Positions 9,765 to 20,856 of a stretch of 64,000 bases of DNA are shown here, in pieces. The position numbers were made by a program, and so were the translations under genes. The first letter of the stretch is position 1. The number at the start of each line of letters is the position of its first letter. The notes under the pieces are model-generated. The model did not search any database. It was not told where the DNA came from and worked only from the letters and a program-made list of their open reading frames with translations. The DNA comes from Amanita rubescens. Its lineage: Eukaryota > Basidiomycota > Agaricomycetes > Agaricales > Amanitaceae. The stretch lies in the NCBI GenBank assembly GCA_015039365.1, contig WION01000138.1:1-64000 (forward strand). The letters are read 5' to 3'.

Positions 9765-11383
9765 ATGTCAGGCCTCTATCTCGAATGCTATCTCAATAAC
9801 CATCGTCCGATTCTTCAACAGCCCGCGGTTAACGTACGTCCTCTCGCTATATTTTATCACAGAAATCGTATCTAACGCCCTAACAGGACTTGCCACTCGC
9901 CGAGTTAGGGCCTGAGATCTCCGCAGAGCTCGAAGCATCGCTCAAAGTCAACGTATCAAATGGCTCTCAATGTGCAGCATCTGCTAGGCTCTGGGAAACC
10001 CTTCTCGAAAAACCGTCGCATACCTTATCTTCTGTTGAGAGTGGCGGATATGCGCTTCGCGCTCGGTAGCATGGTCACTGCTGTTCCCTTGTACCAAGAG
10101 GTGGGTTTACGTGGATATTATGCTGTTGTCGATTATCTCATGCATACCTCAAGTTACAACTGTTCTTGCATGATCGTCAGCTTGAGGCTTGGCTCAGTTA
10201 CGTCTTTGATGCATTGACAAACGACATACGAGAGCTGTGTGCGTGCGATTTCTCAACCGTTTCAAAGACATTAATCTGTTAATGCTGAACACAGCAAATA
10301 CATATTCTTCGTTTTCTAGTTTCTCTGCTTGTCAACTGTGGAGATCGGCCGCAAATGACACTTTTCCTTCTTGCAAACTTCCGTCAAAATGCGTGAAGTA
10401 TATACGCGGTTTATGGGACGATTTAAATGATCCTACACTTGCCATGCCTAGATACCTCAACATTTGCTGTCTCCAAACGAATCTCATGGAAGGTGTACTC
10501 CGTTTCAATGAATATGTCAGCGTTTTACGAGCGATCGCTTCTATATTTCAATTGCTTACGATTGCTTAATACAGACCACAGTCCGATTGTTGAAAGTTGG
10601 GTTTAATGAAGGAATCGAGGAGGATGCCATTATAGGCGGTTCAGTGCGGAATGCTGCAGATGCGCTATCCATCCTTCAAGATACTCACCGGGTTAGGATT
10701 CTATGCCGCTTTTACCTCTCTAATACTTTTCTCATGCGATGCACTTACGTACAGGCCATGAATGAAATTATCACTCTTGTCTCTTCCGGATCTTTCTTAT
10801 TGACTGTGGAGACAATATGCTACCTCCACAGGATCTTGATGAACACGAGCAGGGTCTTGTTCGTCGGAGCGCATAATAAAGGACGCATTTCCTATGTTAA
10901 TGCAGGTATAACGCGCGCTACCACATGCGCCAACGTTACAGTTGCGGGTTATAGCGGAATGCACCTTCAATTCTGTCCGTATGATCAGGTCGACGAAGAA
11001 TTACACGTGTTCTGTGAGCGCTTCAACGTGTGTGCAATCTCGTTAAAATCTCAAATTACACCGTGTTGTAATACCGAATCTCTGAACAGAAACTCATCGC
11101 GCTAGACGACGTCGATCCTTTTGTTGCCGCTGCATGGGTTACCCATGTCTTCATAACCATTCATCCATTCGATGTGAGGGTACTGTTACCGGCATCGACA
11201 TTCACTGACCTCGTTTTCATTTTGCAGGATGGAAATGGTAGACTATCCAGAATCTTGGCTTCAATCCCATTGTTGAAACATGGATTACCACCTCTGTGTA
11301 TTCGACATTCGGATAAACTGACATACAACCTATCTATCAATAGAGTAAGTCGATTTCGCGCGTTTTGTTCGATGTCATCCTGA
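9765..11383 (+). pseudogene. Fic/Fido-domain protein, probably disrupted
   Basis: The 3' two-thirds splice cleanly in phase through introns at about 10516-10575, 10690-10754, 10907-10943, 11027-11089 and 11174-11227. They spell a Fic core: the signature H-P-F-D-D-G-N-G-R-L-S-R is split by the last intron (HPFD at 11162-11173, DGNGR from 11228). The upstream exon carries T-N-L-M-E-G at about 10477-10494, matching the [S/T]xxxE[G/N] inhibitory-helix motif of class II Fic enzymes. Fic proteins transfer AMP from ATP to hydroxyl side chains. The N-terminal part (about 9765-10440) reads well only with frame changes: one extra base near 10070 and at least one shift around 10390-10430. The C-terminal end after 11343 is unclear. 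I therefore call it a likely pseudogene; missed introns are the alternative. Confidence 0.7.
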
Positions 11384-12023
11384 ACCTTGGAAGTTGAGGG
11401 CAGTTCGAGAGGGAAATTACCAACATTTGATATATATTCTCTACATGTCGACGCAAAGATGTTTGATTAATTTAAGGCTACGTATCAATTCTGGATTTTA
11501 TCAATAGGATCACCTTGAATAAACAACGGTGTACCATAGACATGTAGCGGTAATATATTGCTTTCCTCCTCTTATGGAGTCAACGCCAACTCATGGCGCG
11601 AACTTCTTTCTTATCTCCAGCCTGGTGAGTTTGAAAGACGCTTGGCTATCGCCACCTTGTTACTTTGCAACGCATAGCCTGTCAAATTGTTGCAATGAAC
11701 AGTGCCACTTGGTGATGAATCGAATTTCAGATTTCATTTGATCGTCCATCAAACATAGAAACACGACACCACTGTCTAAGCATCGGGTATGACGGAGTAT
11801 GACGGCCATCAGAATCATGATTATCAATTATCTCTATGTCACCGTCGTCACGGTTTCTCCTTCTCCTTAGAAACGTTCTCTCTCTGCGACTACTCTCTCC
11901 ACCTCTCTCCACTCTGTGATGTCGACAGTCCTTAGACGTAGCAACGACGGTCCATTTATCTTTCCAGTTCTAGGTTTTACCTGACAGTAGTAGTGCTGGT
12001 CACTCTCATCCCACGACACCACC
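11384..12023. other. no gene recognised
   Basis: Possible last exon of the Fic gene near 11518 (a GATCACCTTGAA stop context after an acceptor), otherwise only short frames. The last 100 bp is the promoter of the secreted protein gene. Confidence 0.35.
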
Positions 12024-12371
12024 ATGAACTTTCGCTTTTCGGCGCTCTCAGCTCTTGTCCTCGTCATCATCGCTATCCAGGGCGCTGCTGCACCCCCGCC
12101 GGGACCTGGGAAGTCGAGTGGTATTCACCCTCCCTCGACAGACCCAACTTGGCAATACACTATGGATTTGCCTGCTGATACCAGAAGACAATGGATCCTG
12201 GAAGCCCACCAGCATTGTTTGAAAAATGTTCCTAATAAACCAGTCCCTTTGTGCGTAATGACGTACCTAAAGGAAAAGACGGCGGGGCACGTATCGGCGC
12301 AGGAAAACAAGTCCGCTTTCTCGAAGGTCGTACATCGGATACAGGGTGTTTTTAGAAAAAAAGCACACTGA
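12024..12371 (+). CDS. small secreted protein
   Basis: Intronless 115-codon frame. Residues 1-23 are a strong signal peptide (hydrophobic ALSALVLVIIAIQGAAA), followed by a Pro/Gly segment (PPPGPG) and a basic C-terminal tail (QGVFRKKAH). The mature chain would have about 92 residues and only two Cys. Small secreted proteins of this kind are common in Agaricomycetes and some are effectors, but I recognise no family. The start is the first ATG after a pyrimidine/CACC-rich leader (CCACCATGAAC is a good fungal start context). Confidence 0.65.
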   Translation: MNFRFSALSALVLVIIAIQGAAAPPPGPGKSSGIHPPSTDPTWQYTMDLPADTRRQWILEAHQHCLKNVPNKPVPLCVMTYLKEKTAGHVSAQENKSAFSKVVHRIQGVFRKKAH

Positions 12372-13763
12372 AACTTTGGCAAGGTTGGTATGTACGTACG
12401 TGTTAATTATACGTGGTTTTAACTCAATATTCCCGAAAGGTTGATGGTCCACGACCATCGTTCGATACGGATTGCAGACTAGAAGATAGACAGCGATGAT
12501 AATCACGGAGCCGTTGACGTAAAATGTACCCAGCCAAGAGATGTCTGAGCATAATATAGGTGATGAGATGTGACTTTGCCCGATGTAACATTCGTTGGAC
12601 TTATCCTTTTGTTTTTTCAGTGGGGCTATACCTTTCTACGCATTCAACGAGCCTTTTCTGTGACGGATATGCATATGCGCCACGCTTCCTGCAATTTTAT
12701 TATACTCTGTTGTCTCCCTGAACTGTTACGGTTCGCTAGCAGAAGCATCTTCCGAGGAAAAACGGGCAAGCGTCCTTTCTTGCAAGCCGGCTTAAGAGAG
12801 GTAGAAACGCACTTCTTGTCCCGCCATTAATTGCATCAAATAATGCCATGCGGAAAAATGAATAGTTCGACGGGCGCGGGAAAAAGTGGGATAAATCTGC
12901 CTTGTCCCAAAAGTACCGTCCGGAGCTTTTGTTAGTGAAAATAATCCGATGGTTTCATTGCGAATTTTAGTCGACAAAAAAGTTAAGTGGAGATCCGATG
13001 TCCACCAATGCGCATGGCATACAGCACACGACAGGGGCAGACTGGGCCAATGTACTACTGAATATATTTAGCGCGACAAAATTAGAGCGCCGATCAATTG
13101 TACATGACAGGAATACGGTTATCTGGCTTCAAATTCAGCACATGGAAACGCCATATACTTGCGGCATAGTTCTTCTTACCTGTTCAACAATGTGCGGTTG
13201 TATATGTTGGTATTGAAATCGGGTCTGAGCACAGGGATCGCGGCCACTGACTCTGAATAGCAACCTGCGCAAGTAGTAGCATCAGAGACTCCCTGGATCG
13301 TATGGTATCGGGAAATGCAGCAGCTTACAAGGCCTTGATATATCATATCAGGAGATCGGAGGGCGCTTCCTTAGAGATACTTAGTCCATAGGTGTTCGTG
13401 CAAGTAGTTTAACGAAAGATGCCGAAAATGGTAAAACGCCACGACCGCTCTATTTCCGTAAAGTATTCCTGGACGGCCCTGCACGGAGAGAATGTCATTC
13501 GTGTGATTAAAAAAAGCGACAGAGAAGTGTAATGCCTTGGGGTTCTATCGCGCCTCGACATGCGGAAGGTTTTATCACGAGTGATTTCACGTGCGTTTCC
13601 ATTGAATGCTATTCTTGATTGCGTTAAACTTGATCTCACAGAAGCTTTCCTTTCTCCTGCAGGCACGATTGCAGAGAATCACATCTCTGTCGCGTGATAA
13701 GAACACCCTGCTCCAGTGGTATGGAGCCACAGGAGCCAAGACCGTGAAAATCGCATCTCCAGG
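12372..13763. other. intergenic, no gene recognised
   Basis: About 1.4 kb with short frames only. The final part is the promoter of the G1 peptidase at 13846. Confidence 0.4.
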
Positions 13764-13770
13764 TATAAAA
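13764..13770 (+). promoter_or_regulatory. TATA box of G1 peptidase gene
   Basis: TATAAAA 82 bp before the ATG at 13846, followed by a pyrimidine-rich leader (CAGCCCCCCACTCCTCC) typical of fungal transcription starts. Confidence 0.65.
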
Positions 13771-13845
13771 TCAGAGGCGCTCAACGTCTGATTTCCAGCC
13801 CCCCACTCCTCCACCTCCATTCAGAGTGATATCGTATCATCTGTC

Positions 13846-14723
13846 ATGGTTTCCCTCTCCTTGCTCACTAATATGTTGCTCGTTACCGTTGCACTCGCGG
13901 CGCCATCCGAAGATGTCCCAATCGAGTCACGTGTAGCTCGCCGTAGGAGCCAACCCTTGCGGCGCCTTGACGCGCAGACTGATGCTAGCAACGTATCACA
14001 CGTCCAGTACAGTTCGAACTGGGCTGGAGCAGTTTGGGATACCTATCCTTCGGTAAATAACTATTCGATAATTGCGAAGCTCCAACTCAACTATTTGATT
14101 TCTTCCCAGGGAACTTTCAAGGCTGTGACAGGCACTTTTGTAGTTCCTACTCCCAGCGCACCAGACGGCTCCGCATCGGCTTGGGTAGGCATCGATGGCG
14201 ACACTTGTGGTAATGCCATCCTTCAAACTGGCATCGATTTCAATTACAACGGAGGTTCCATCTCATTTGATGGCAAGTTGAGTTTAGCCGGTTATGCGCG
14301 CACATGTCCTGACTAGGATTAGCCTGGTATGAATGGTACCCAGACTATGCATACACTTTCAGCGGTATACCCATCAGCGCCGGTGATACCATCAAGCTCA
14401 CCGTCACCGCCTCTTCCACGACGTCTGGCACAGCCGTCATTCAAAACGTCTCTACGGGCAAAACTGTTTCAAAGTCACTCTCGTCATCCTACGCACTTTG
14501 CGAGGAGAACGCCGAGTGGATCGTTGAGGACTTCTCAGAGGGTGGCGGTCTTGTCCCATTCTGCGATTTCGGCACCGTAGCCTTCACTAATGCGTATGCC
14601 ACGACAAAATCCGGCTCGAAAGTTAGCCCCAATGGCGCCACCGTTATCGACATCAAACAGAACGGCAAGGTCCTGACTTCCGTCAGTGAGAACTCTTCCG
14701 GAGTGACGATAAAATATGTTTAA
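13846..14723 (+). CDS. secreted G1-family glutamic peptidase
   Basis: Exons 13846-14052, 14110-14272 and 14323-14723 give 256 residues. The order is signal peptide (1-18), Arg-rich propeptide (RVARRRSQPLRRL), SSNWAG (57-61), core strands, GDTC..AILQTG with catalytic Gln about 108, WYEWYP (125-130), and NAEWIVEDF with catalytic Glu about 188. In the family type, scytalidoglutamic peptidase, the dyad is Gln53/Glu136, and the spacing here (80) fits. These enzymes are secreted and cleave proteins at acid pH. The second intron uses a GC donor (GATG|GCAAGT); the other paralogues have GT there. It is the cleanest member on the left flank and closest to the pseudogene at 8319. Confidence 0.94.
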
Positions 14724-15206
14724 AGTGGCTGTATAAGATGCGCTATTGAACCCTTTATCATGAGAAATCAATCATGTATTACTTACCATGTCTATGTCAT
14801 GTACCATCATTTCCCCCGTACAGTGTGACAAGGAAACTGCTTCATGCGGCTTCCGTTTATCGTCTTCACCCTGTCAATTGTTCATGGACAGTTCATCAGG
14901 ACCACGCCCAGCATAAAGATTCAAGGCTCTCGTACATCGTAGAAGTATAGCTCGCTATGTTAGTACCCGAGTTGGGATACGAAAGTCGAACCCTAGCTTG
15001 TTGACAGGCCGTGGATGGAGACAAGGTCGTTATGCAGGTTCGCCCATTCGCGCGCACATGGCAATATCAAGGTAATCGATTGAATCTCAAGCATGATAAT
15101 CAATATACACCAGACAACCAACAAAATCGTAGCAGTTGAAACGTGATCCAAAGTCCTCCATCCGAGTCAGTGAAGTTCTCTTGATACAGTGAAGGTCAAC
15201 AAAAGC
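14724..15206. other. no gene recognised
   Basis: Spacer between the G1 peptidase and ctr genes; no coding signal seen. Confidence 0.4.
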
Positions 15207-15225
15207 GTGACGCGTGACGCGTGAG
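15207..15225 (+). promoter_or_regulatory. tandem GTGACGC motif upstream of ctr
   Basis: GTGACGCGTGACGCGTGAG, a head-to-tail repeat containing ACGCGT, 53 bp before the ctr start codon. The same motif recurs at 20119-20134, 32699-32718 and 46077-46090. ACGCGT is the core of the MluI cell-cycle box in ascomycete yeasts; a role here is inference. Confidence 0.4.
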
Positions 15226-15277
15226 AGATAAAACTTTCCCTGCCGTAGACTCTAAGAGCGCGACCCGATCTCTACCA

Positions 15278-15983
15278 ATGGCCGCATCCACCCTCACCGT
15301 CCTCCTCACCGTCCTCCTCCCGTTTGTCTGCGCCCAAGGCATGTCGGGCATGGGCATGGACACGGGCTTCGGCTCCAACTCCAGCACGATGATGACTTCC
15401 TTTCTCCACTTTACACCCCTCGGCGACACCCTCTGGTTCCAAGGCTGGGCACCCAAATCCCCAGGAGCCATGGTCGGCGCTTGCATTGGACTCTTTCTCC
15501 TCGCCATCTTTGATAGATGGCTCGCTGCAGGACGTGCCATGGCCGAAATGTCTTGGAGGGAGAGGTGCGTCTGGCTCCTTGTGTTTCTTCCGCCCGTGAC
15601 CCCTGACTTCAACTAACAGTGCACAGCTTGCTGCGATTGCGAGACTAGATCTGTCCAAGGAATCGGCCAATCAAAAACCCGGGCCCGCCGATCGCTCCCC
15701 CATCCTAAAAGCCTTGTCACTCCGGAGCGGTCCCTACGCCCCACCATTCATTCCATCTCAAAACCTCGCGCGGGGGGCTCTTCACACCGTTCAAACAGCG
15801 CTCCTTTACGTGTTCATGTTAGCGGTGATGTGCGTTTTGTCCCCGAGTTGCTTCCTTGATTGATGCTAAAAGCCCCCGGTTAGGACATTTCAAGTTGGTT
15901 TCATCATATCCATATGCCTTGGCGCTGGTGTAGGCGAGATCATGTTTGGTCGTTTCATCGCTAGCGCATCAACGGCCCATTAG
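15278..15983 (+). CDS. Ctr-family copper transporter
   Basis: Exons 15278-15564, 15620-15829 and 15884-15983 give 198 residues. After a leader hydrophobic segment, the N-terminus has a Met-rich patch (QGMSGMGMDTG) and further Met residues in STMMTS, as in high-affinity Cu(I) carriers. TM1 is about residues 66-88 (GACIGLFLLAIFDRW). The loop is hydrophilic, TM2 holds the hallmark MxxxM (M-L-A-V-M), split by the last intron, and TM3 holds GxxxG (G-A-G-V-G). Ctr proteins form trimers that import Cu(I) at the plasma or vacuolar membrane. The first ATG in a good context starts directly at the leader (MAASTLTVLL). The reductase gene 360 bp downstream on the same strand would supply Cu(I). Confidence 0.92.
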
Positions 15984-16343
15984 TCCCTGACCTGCCGAAC
16001 CGAAAGCGACGCAATGATTATCGATTTTGTATGATAGTTTCCTGTATGTATACTGTTGGACTTGCACGTTCATTGAATTCGCGATCTTTTCCATCATGCG
16101 CCTCCTCTACTATCTGAGCCGGGGAGATCGCACAGGGACCGAGTGACTGACCGCCAGTGTGACCCGTGCTGTCACGCAAGCACATGGAACCCCTGGGAAG
16201 TCCGATGGCTGCCGAGTGGATTACGCCAAATAGACGGACCGCGAATTTCCACTTTACGTCCGCAGCTACTCCAGGTACCCATCGTTGACCGTTTTTCTAC
16301 CCTCCCACTCCAGCGAGCGAGCGAGCACTAGAATATCAATCCA

Positions 16344-18665
16344 ATGGCGGACATACCCCAGGTCCCAGCCAATCTGGCGCCGTACGAGTACGTCCCTGAG
16401 TAAAGGATTTTCCAATTATGAACTCCGCCTGCCCCACAGTTCATACATCGAAGACCCAAAGTGGCAGATCAAATTCACGATCGTATGGGTATCCGTATTG
16501 GGCGCGTTCGTATTGAAGGCTTCGCCAAGGTTGTTGAGGAGGATAAGAAATGGGAGCATATTTAGTGGTATCCTGGGCATGAGTTGGAACGCGAGGACGT
16601 ATGAGCGATTGGCAGAGCCGCCGAATGCAGAGGTGAATGAGCTCGCAGGCGAACGTGTCGTCAATGGGAATAGGGGTGTCGCATTCTTGAACACCTTGCA
16701 ATCATTTGCATGGTGGACACCGCCGATAGTTGGACTCAACGCAGGACAGAGTGAGTCGCTTTCCCGCATAGAGCGAAGAGTAGTGCGGATTGACTTGCTG
16801 TTGATTAGTCTTCCTTGTATGTGCTTATTTCGCCGTCATCGTGATCTGTTTCGTATACGGAGTCTCGTTGATCAACAACCCGAATCGCGCAAGTGAGTGA
16901 TCCAACACACCTCATATGACCGATTTCCCTAATCTTCCTTTTCACTCTCAATCAGGCTTCATGGCTCTCGCCCAACTCCCTCCTGTCTTCATCTTTGCGA
17001 CAAAAAACTCTATCGTTTCTCTGCTCCTTGGTCCAGGTGCCGGATACGAAAGACTGAATTTCATACACCGATGGGCGGGTCGTGGGCTGTACCTTGGAGC
17101 CCTCCTCCACGGCTCGATGTGGCTCAGTAATTACGTCTACTATGGGTTGCCAATTCTAGGCCAGCAAAAGACAGTTAGCGGCATTGCCTGTTTTTCCCTG
17201 CTTTCGGTCATCGTCTTAACGAGTCTACGTCCTGTGAGACGATACTTGTGGAATGTGTTCTGGATCGTCCAGTAAGTCCATGATCTTGACGATCTGGCTA
17301 CGGCAAGCTGAAGTATGTCCAGCTTATTGTGTTACGTCGCCTTCTTCGTAACCGTGTGTTATCATACGTTGTTCGCTCCTCCATGGATATATCCTCCCCT
17401 TGCATTCTACGGCCTTGATTTGTTGATGCGGATGATCAAAAGCAGAATCGAAGATGCCGTTCTCGTTCCTGTGGACCAACATATGACCTTGGTCAGACTC
17501 CTTCACCGAATAAAGTAGAAATACGACTAACCAGCTCTTCCAGGTTCATATACCATATAAAACATCCGGATGGAAAGCGGGGCAGTTCGTCCGGCTGCGT
17601 GTCTTCTTCCGAGGTCGGTTCTTTGAGTCGCACCCATTTACCATCATGTGTGCCCCTCCGACGGAAGGGTGTCTTGCAAGACCTCTGCCGTCATTGGACG
17701 ACAAGGCGGAATCAATAGATTCGTCGCCAGAATATACAGGAACAGGACTTGTCCTTGGAGTTCGTGCGGCAGGTGACTGGACCAAAGCACTCAATGGCTT
17801 TGCCTGTAATCAAGGGCAGCGTATTAGAGAGAATCTCAACAAACAATGTAAGTACCTACTTTTGTGGCCGCCGGGGTATGGACGATAGCTAAAATTTGCG
17901 TTGCGCCAGCGGATGCCGTGGCGGCTGAAAATACCCCAGCCCCTGTTCCCGTGTATGTCATGGTTGATGGGCCGTACGGAGGATGCAGCGTTGATCCATC
18001 CGCCTTTGAGACGGTCCTATTCGTGAGTGGAGGAAGCGGAGCAACATTCACAATCGGATTGCTAGACGAGCTCGTTGGCAAATGTTTGAAGAGGACAAGC
18101 CAGGTCGTCACGCGGAAAATAGAAATTGTATGGTTTATCCGAAGTTTTGGTGAGAATGCCTGCGCTGATCGAGGAAAAAATCCCGTAATTGAGTACTTTG
18201 ATAGGGGCGATACGTTGGTTCGCCAGTTACTTGAACACCATTGCCCGTCAAGCTGCTGCATGCCAAGGTTTAGATCTTCATATAACGATCTATGTGACGT
18301 GCTTGTGCAATCCTGATGCGGTAGGGGAGATCACGAACTGTGATGTTTTGCTAGCGCGGCCCAGAGTTGGGGAAGTTATCAAGAGGGTTGTTGATGGAAG
18401 CCCAGATCCAGCGAATCAGGCAGAGGAGGGAGATCTGGTCATTGAAAAGGCCGCAGATAAGGGTGAAGAAATGAGCGAGGGGAGCGAGTCATGTGAAACT
18501 CACACGCCGGGTCCTGCTGCTGCGGGAGGGGGGCTGGCTGTGTGTGCCAGCGGACCGCAGGATTTGACCCGCGAGGCAGCGAATGCAGTTGCTGCATTAA
18601 GCGCAAGCAGGAAAGGAAGAGAGCTAGGATCGATTGGATTGCACACCGAGGTGTATGCTATTTGA
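16344..18665 (+). CDS. ferric/cupric reductase (FRE, NOX-like)
   Basis: Eight exons (16344-16387, 16440-16750, 16809-16892, 16956-17271, 17323-17491, 17544-17847, 17910-18149, 18205-18665) join in phase to give 642 residues. The N-terminal half has multiple spans with two His pairs 14 apart (NFIHRWAGRG...LLHG and HLLCYVAFF...CYH), the bis-haem ligands of the ferric reductase domain. Then come the FAD-binding H-P-F-T-I motif, a VDGPYGG segment and the nucleotide-binding G-G-S-G-A-T-F. The C-terminus has an acidic/Gly-rich insert before a short end (EVYAI). The enzyme moves electrons from cytosolic NADPH across the plasma membrane to reduce Fe(III) or Cu(II). Together with the ctr gene just upstream it suggests a metal-uptake pair; shared regulation is inference. 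Confidence 0.93.
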
Positions 18666-20856
18666 TGCTGTATGAAAGATATATTTTATTATTCCTATGA
18701 AAGCGGTCGCCAGCGCATCGCGTAAGTTGACCATTAAGCATTGAAAAATTTACGAATCGTGAAGTGTAACGGCTGTCGAGGCTGATGCGAGATCATCGTG
18801 GGTGTGGCGGTTTGAGAAGAAAGACGAGGCATTTGAGCGGAAGGCGTGGGCGTGGGAACTTGGACGAGCCATTTATTTGATTGGTTGTTGCTGGCGCCTG
18901 AACCAAGTACCGCCGAGTCCCGACCCTACCGTGATATTGAATACAACGATCTCTACCATCATCTTTATCTACCAACGTGACTGACTATCCTTATCCGTCG
19001 CAATCCATTCCATCATGAGCTCTTCTACCGCATTTTAAACCTGTGCCTCTGAACAAGAGAAATGTTGAACCCGGTTCAGATCGTACCGCCTCTTGATGTC
19101 AAAAAACAGTTTTTCCTCGTAATCTTCCCATTTCAACTGAACCACCATTACAAGTTAGTACCATGGATATATCGATAAGCGCCAAGTGACACGCCTGGGC
19201 CGCGTGCATTTGAGCTGTTAAGCACGCCTGGGCCGACGGTCCCACTATTCTGACGCAGATGGATCCCGCCTCTTCCAGCGAGCCGTGGTGCGGGAGAGAC
19301 ACGAATGTGACAAGCTGAAGCTGTAGCACCTAGCGAGACCTGATGCTCCCACAATTTAACCCTAACATTACTGAATTGACTTGAATTCAACTCACTAATA
19401 ATATGGCTTTTCTCGTTTTCTCGGCGCCAGCGTTAAACCTTCGCTTAATTTTGGGTGCAAAGAGACAGGTGGATGAACGAAGGCGGTCAATCCTCTACGG
19501 GCCAGGTAATGCATTGCTGTTCACGAACCCAAACGTTTTCTCATATTCTGCAGCTGACTGAGTTCATCCTAACAACTCGCCCAGCATACCCCCAGCTCGT
19601 TGAGCAGTCGAAGCGAGAGGACAAGCCTATTCATTCAGGTGAATTCACGGATTGAAAACGACGATGTAATAATATCGCTGACGCCTTCTGAAAGTGCTTG
19701 AAGATATCTTACAACGACTTCGTACTGAACGAGGCGTGAACGCCAACGTGGAGTTACATATAAGATACGTCCGTTGCTGACTTAGCGCGCAAGTACGCTC
19801 TGACTCTTGAATCTATCTCTCTTCAAACGCGCCACATCATCGAAATGCTCAATTCTTAACTCATCTTCGCACGTTCCCGCTAGTTTGACTTTAATCGAGA
19901 AGGCATGCACGGGTTGTGGCAGTGCAGGACCTCTATGATGTCACAGGCTATAACATTCGCCGCAACCCACGTCTAAGAGAACGCAGCCACCTGTCCCCAA
20001 CTACTATTCCTGACACCGGTGAGTGAGAGCGAATCTCCGTAGCTGAGCGTTGCTGATGAGAAAACCTTTTTCCTTTACCAACTCCACAATTCGTGCCAAA
20101 ATCATCTCCAACTCGGCCGTCACGCGTCACACGTCAACTTTTCGACCATCGCGATAATCGATTCGCGTCGACTGTGCGAATACGCACGCTCACTTGGAAA
20201 ATAACAACATCTTTTATTACTCAAGAAGAAATTCACCGTGTTCGGAGCACGCTTGATGTATGCCATTGAGTCTGAGATCTCTGAGTTCGGAAAACGTCTA
20301 TCTCGATTTTGCTCCCGACATGGACAAGAACGCGTTTCTCCATCCTGTGCACCACGGGTGTCAGAAAAATGTATAATTTCAGGAGAAAATGCCATAGCTG
20401 AGACTTCGAGGTTCGAATTCGAGTTGTCATTCTGGACTTCAAATTCCGGGCCGGCGGACGTAGGAGATTGGATGTCTGATGAAGCCACGCGCTTCTCAGA
20501 CCTGGCGATTGCATCTTTACAATAGATCTTACTCACTTTTTTTTATTTCACAACGCGTGCCCGCCCTGCCAGGCCACTCATCGGCGGTAAGTGCACATGG
20601 CATTGACATATATGATACTTATATGCTTATCATACCGGACAGTGGCTAAAATGGTAAGGAATTCACTCCTGAAAGGACCCTTGGAGTCTATCAATGAATT
20701 CTATGAACTGGTCGACCCTTGAATACGCCTTACAATTAGATTGCCGCAACCCAGCAATTGGCGGGCTTCCCATACTACTTAACTGGATCCGATAACATTT
20801 AAGTATAAGTATGGATAACAGCGTATCTGCTACGCAAACTAATCCCACCAGTGACC
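18666..20856. other. intergenic with one doubtful ORF
   Basis: About 2.2 kb. The only frame of note is minus 20536-20120 (138 codons, Ser/Glu-rich start), overlapped by an open frame on the other strand; neither shows a domain. A GTCACGC direct repeat lies at 20119-20134. I see no RNA gene. Confidence 0.35.
20120..20536 (-). CDS. doubtful hypothetical ORF
   Basis: 138 codons, polar, no signal peptide or domain. An overlapping plus-strand frame of 95 codons covers most of it. It might be coding, but there is no support beyond length. Confidence 0.2.
   Translation of the reverse strand: MSKIYCKDAIARSEKRVASSDIQSPTSAGPEFEVQNDNSNSNLEVSAMAFSPEIIHFSDTRGAQDGETRSCPCREQNRDRRFPNSEISDSMAYIKRAPNTVNFFLSNKRCCYFPSERAYSHSRRESIIAMVEKLTCDA

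Noticed and set aside
12570..12830. 86-codon plus frame starting with hydrophobic text
   Set aside because: No signal-like cleavage region, domain or splice support; composition looks random.
20405..20430. GGTTCGAATTCGAG, like a tRNA B box
   Set aside because: No A box or cloverleaf can be drawn around it.
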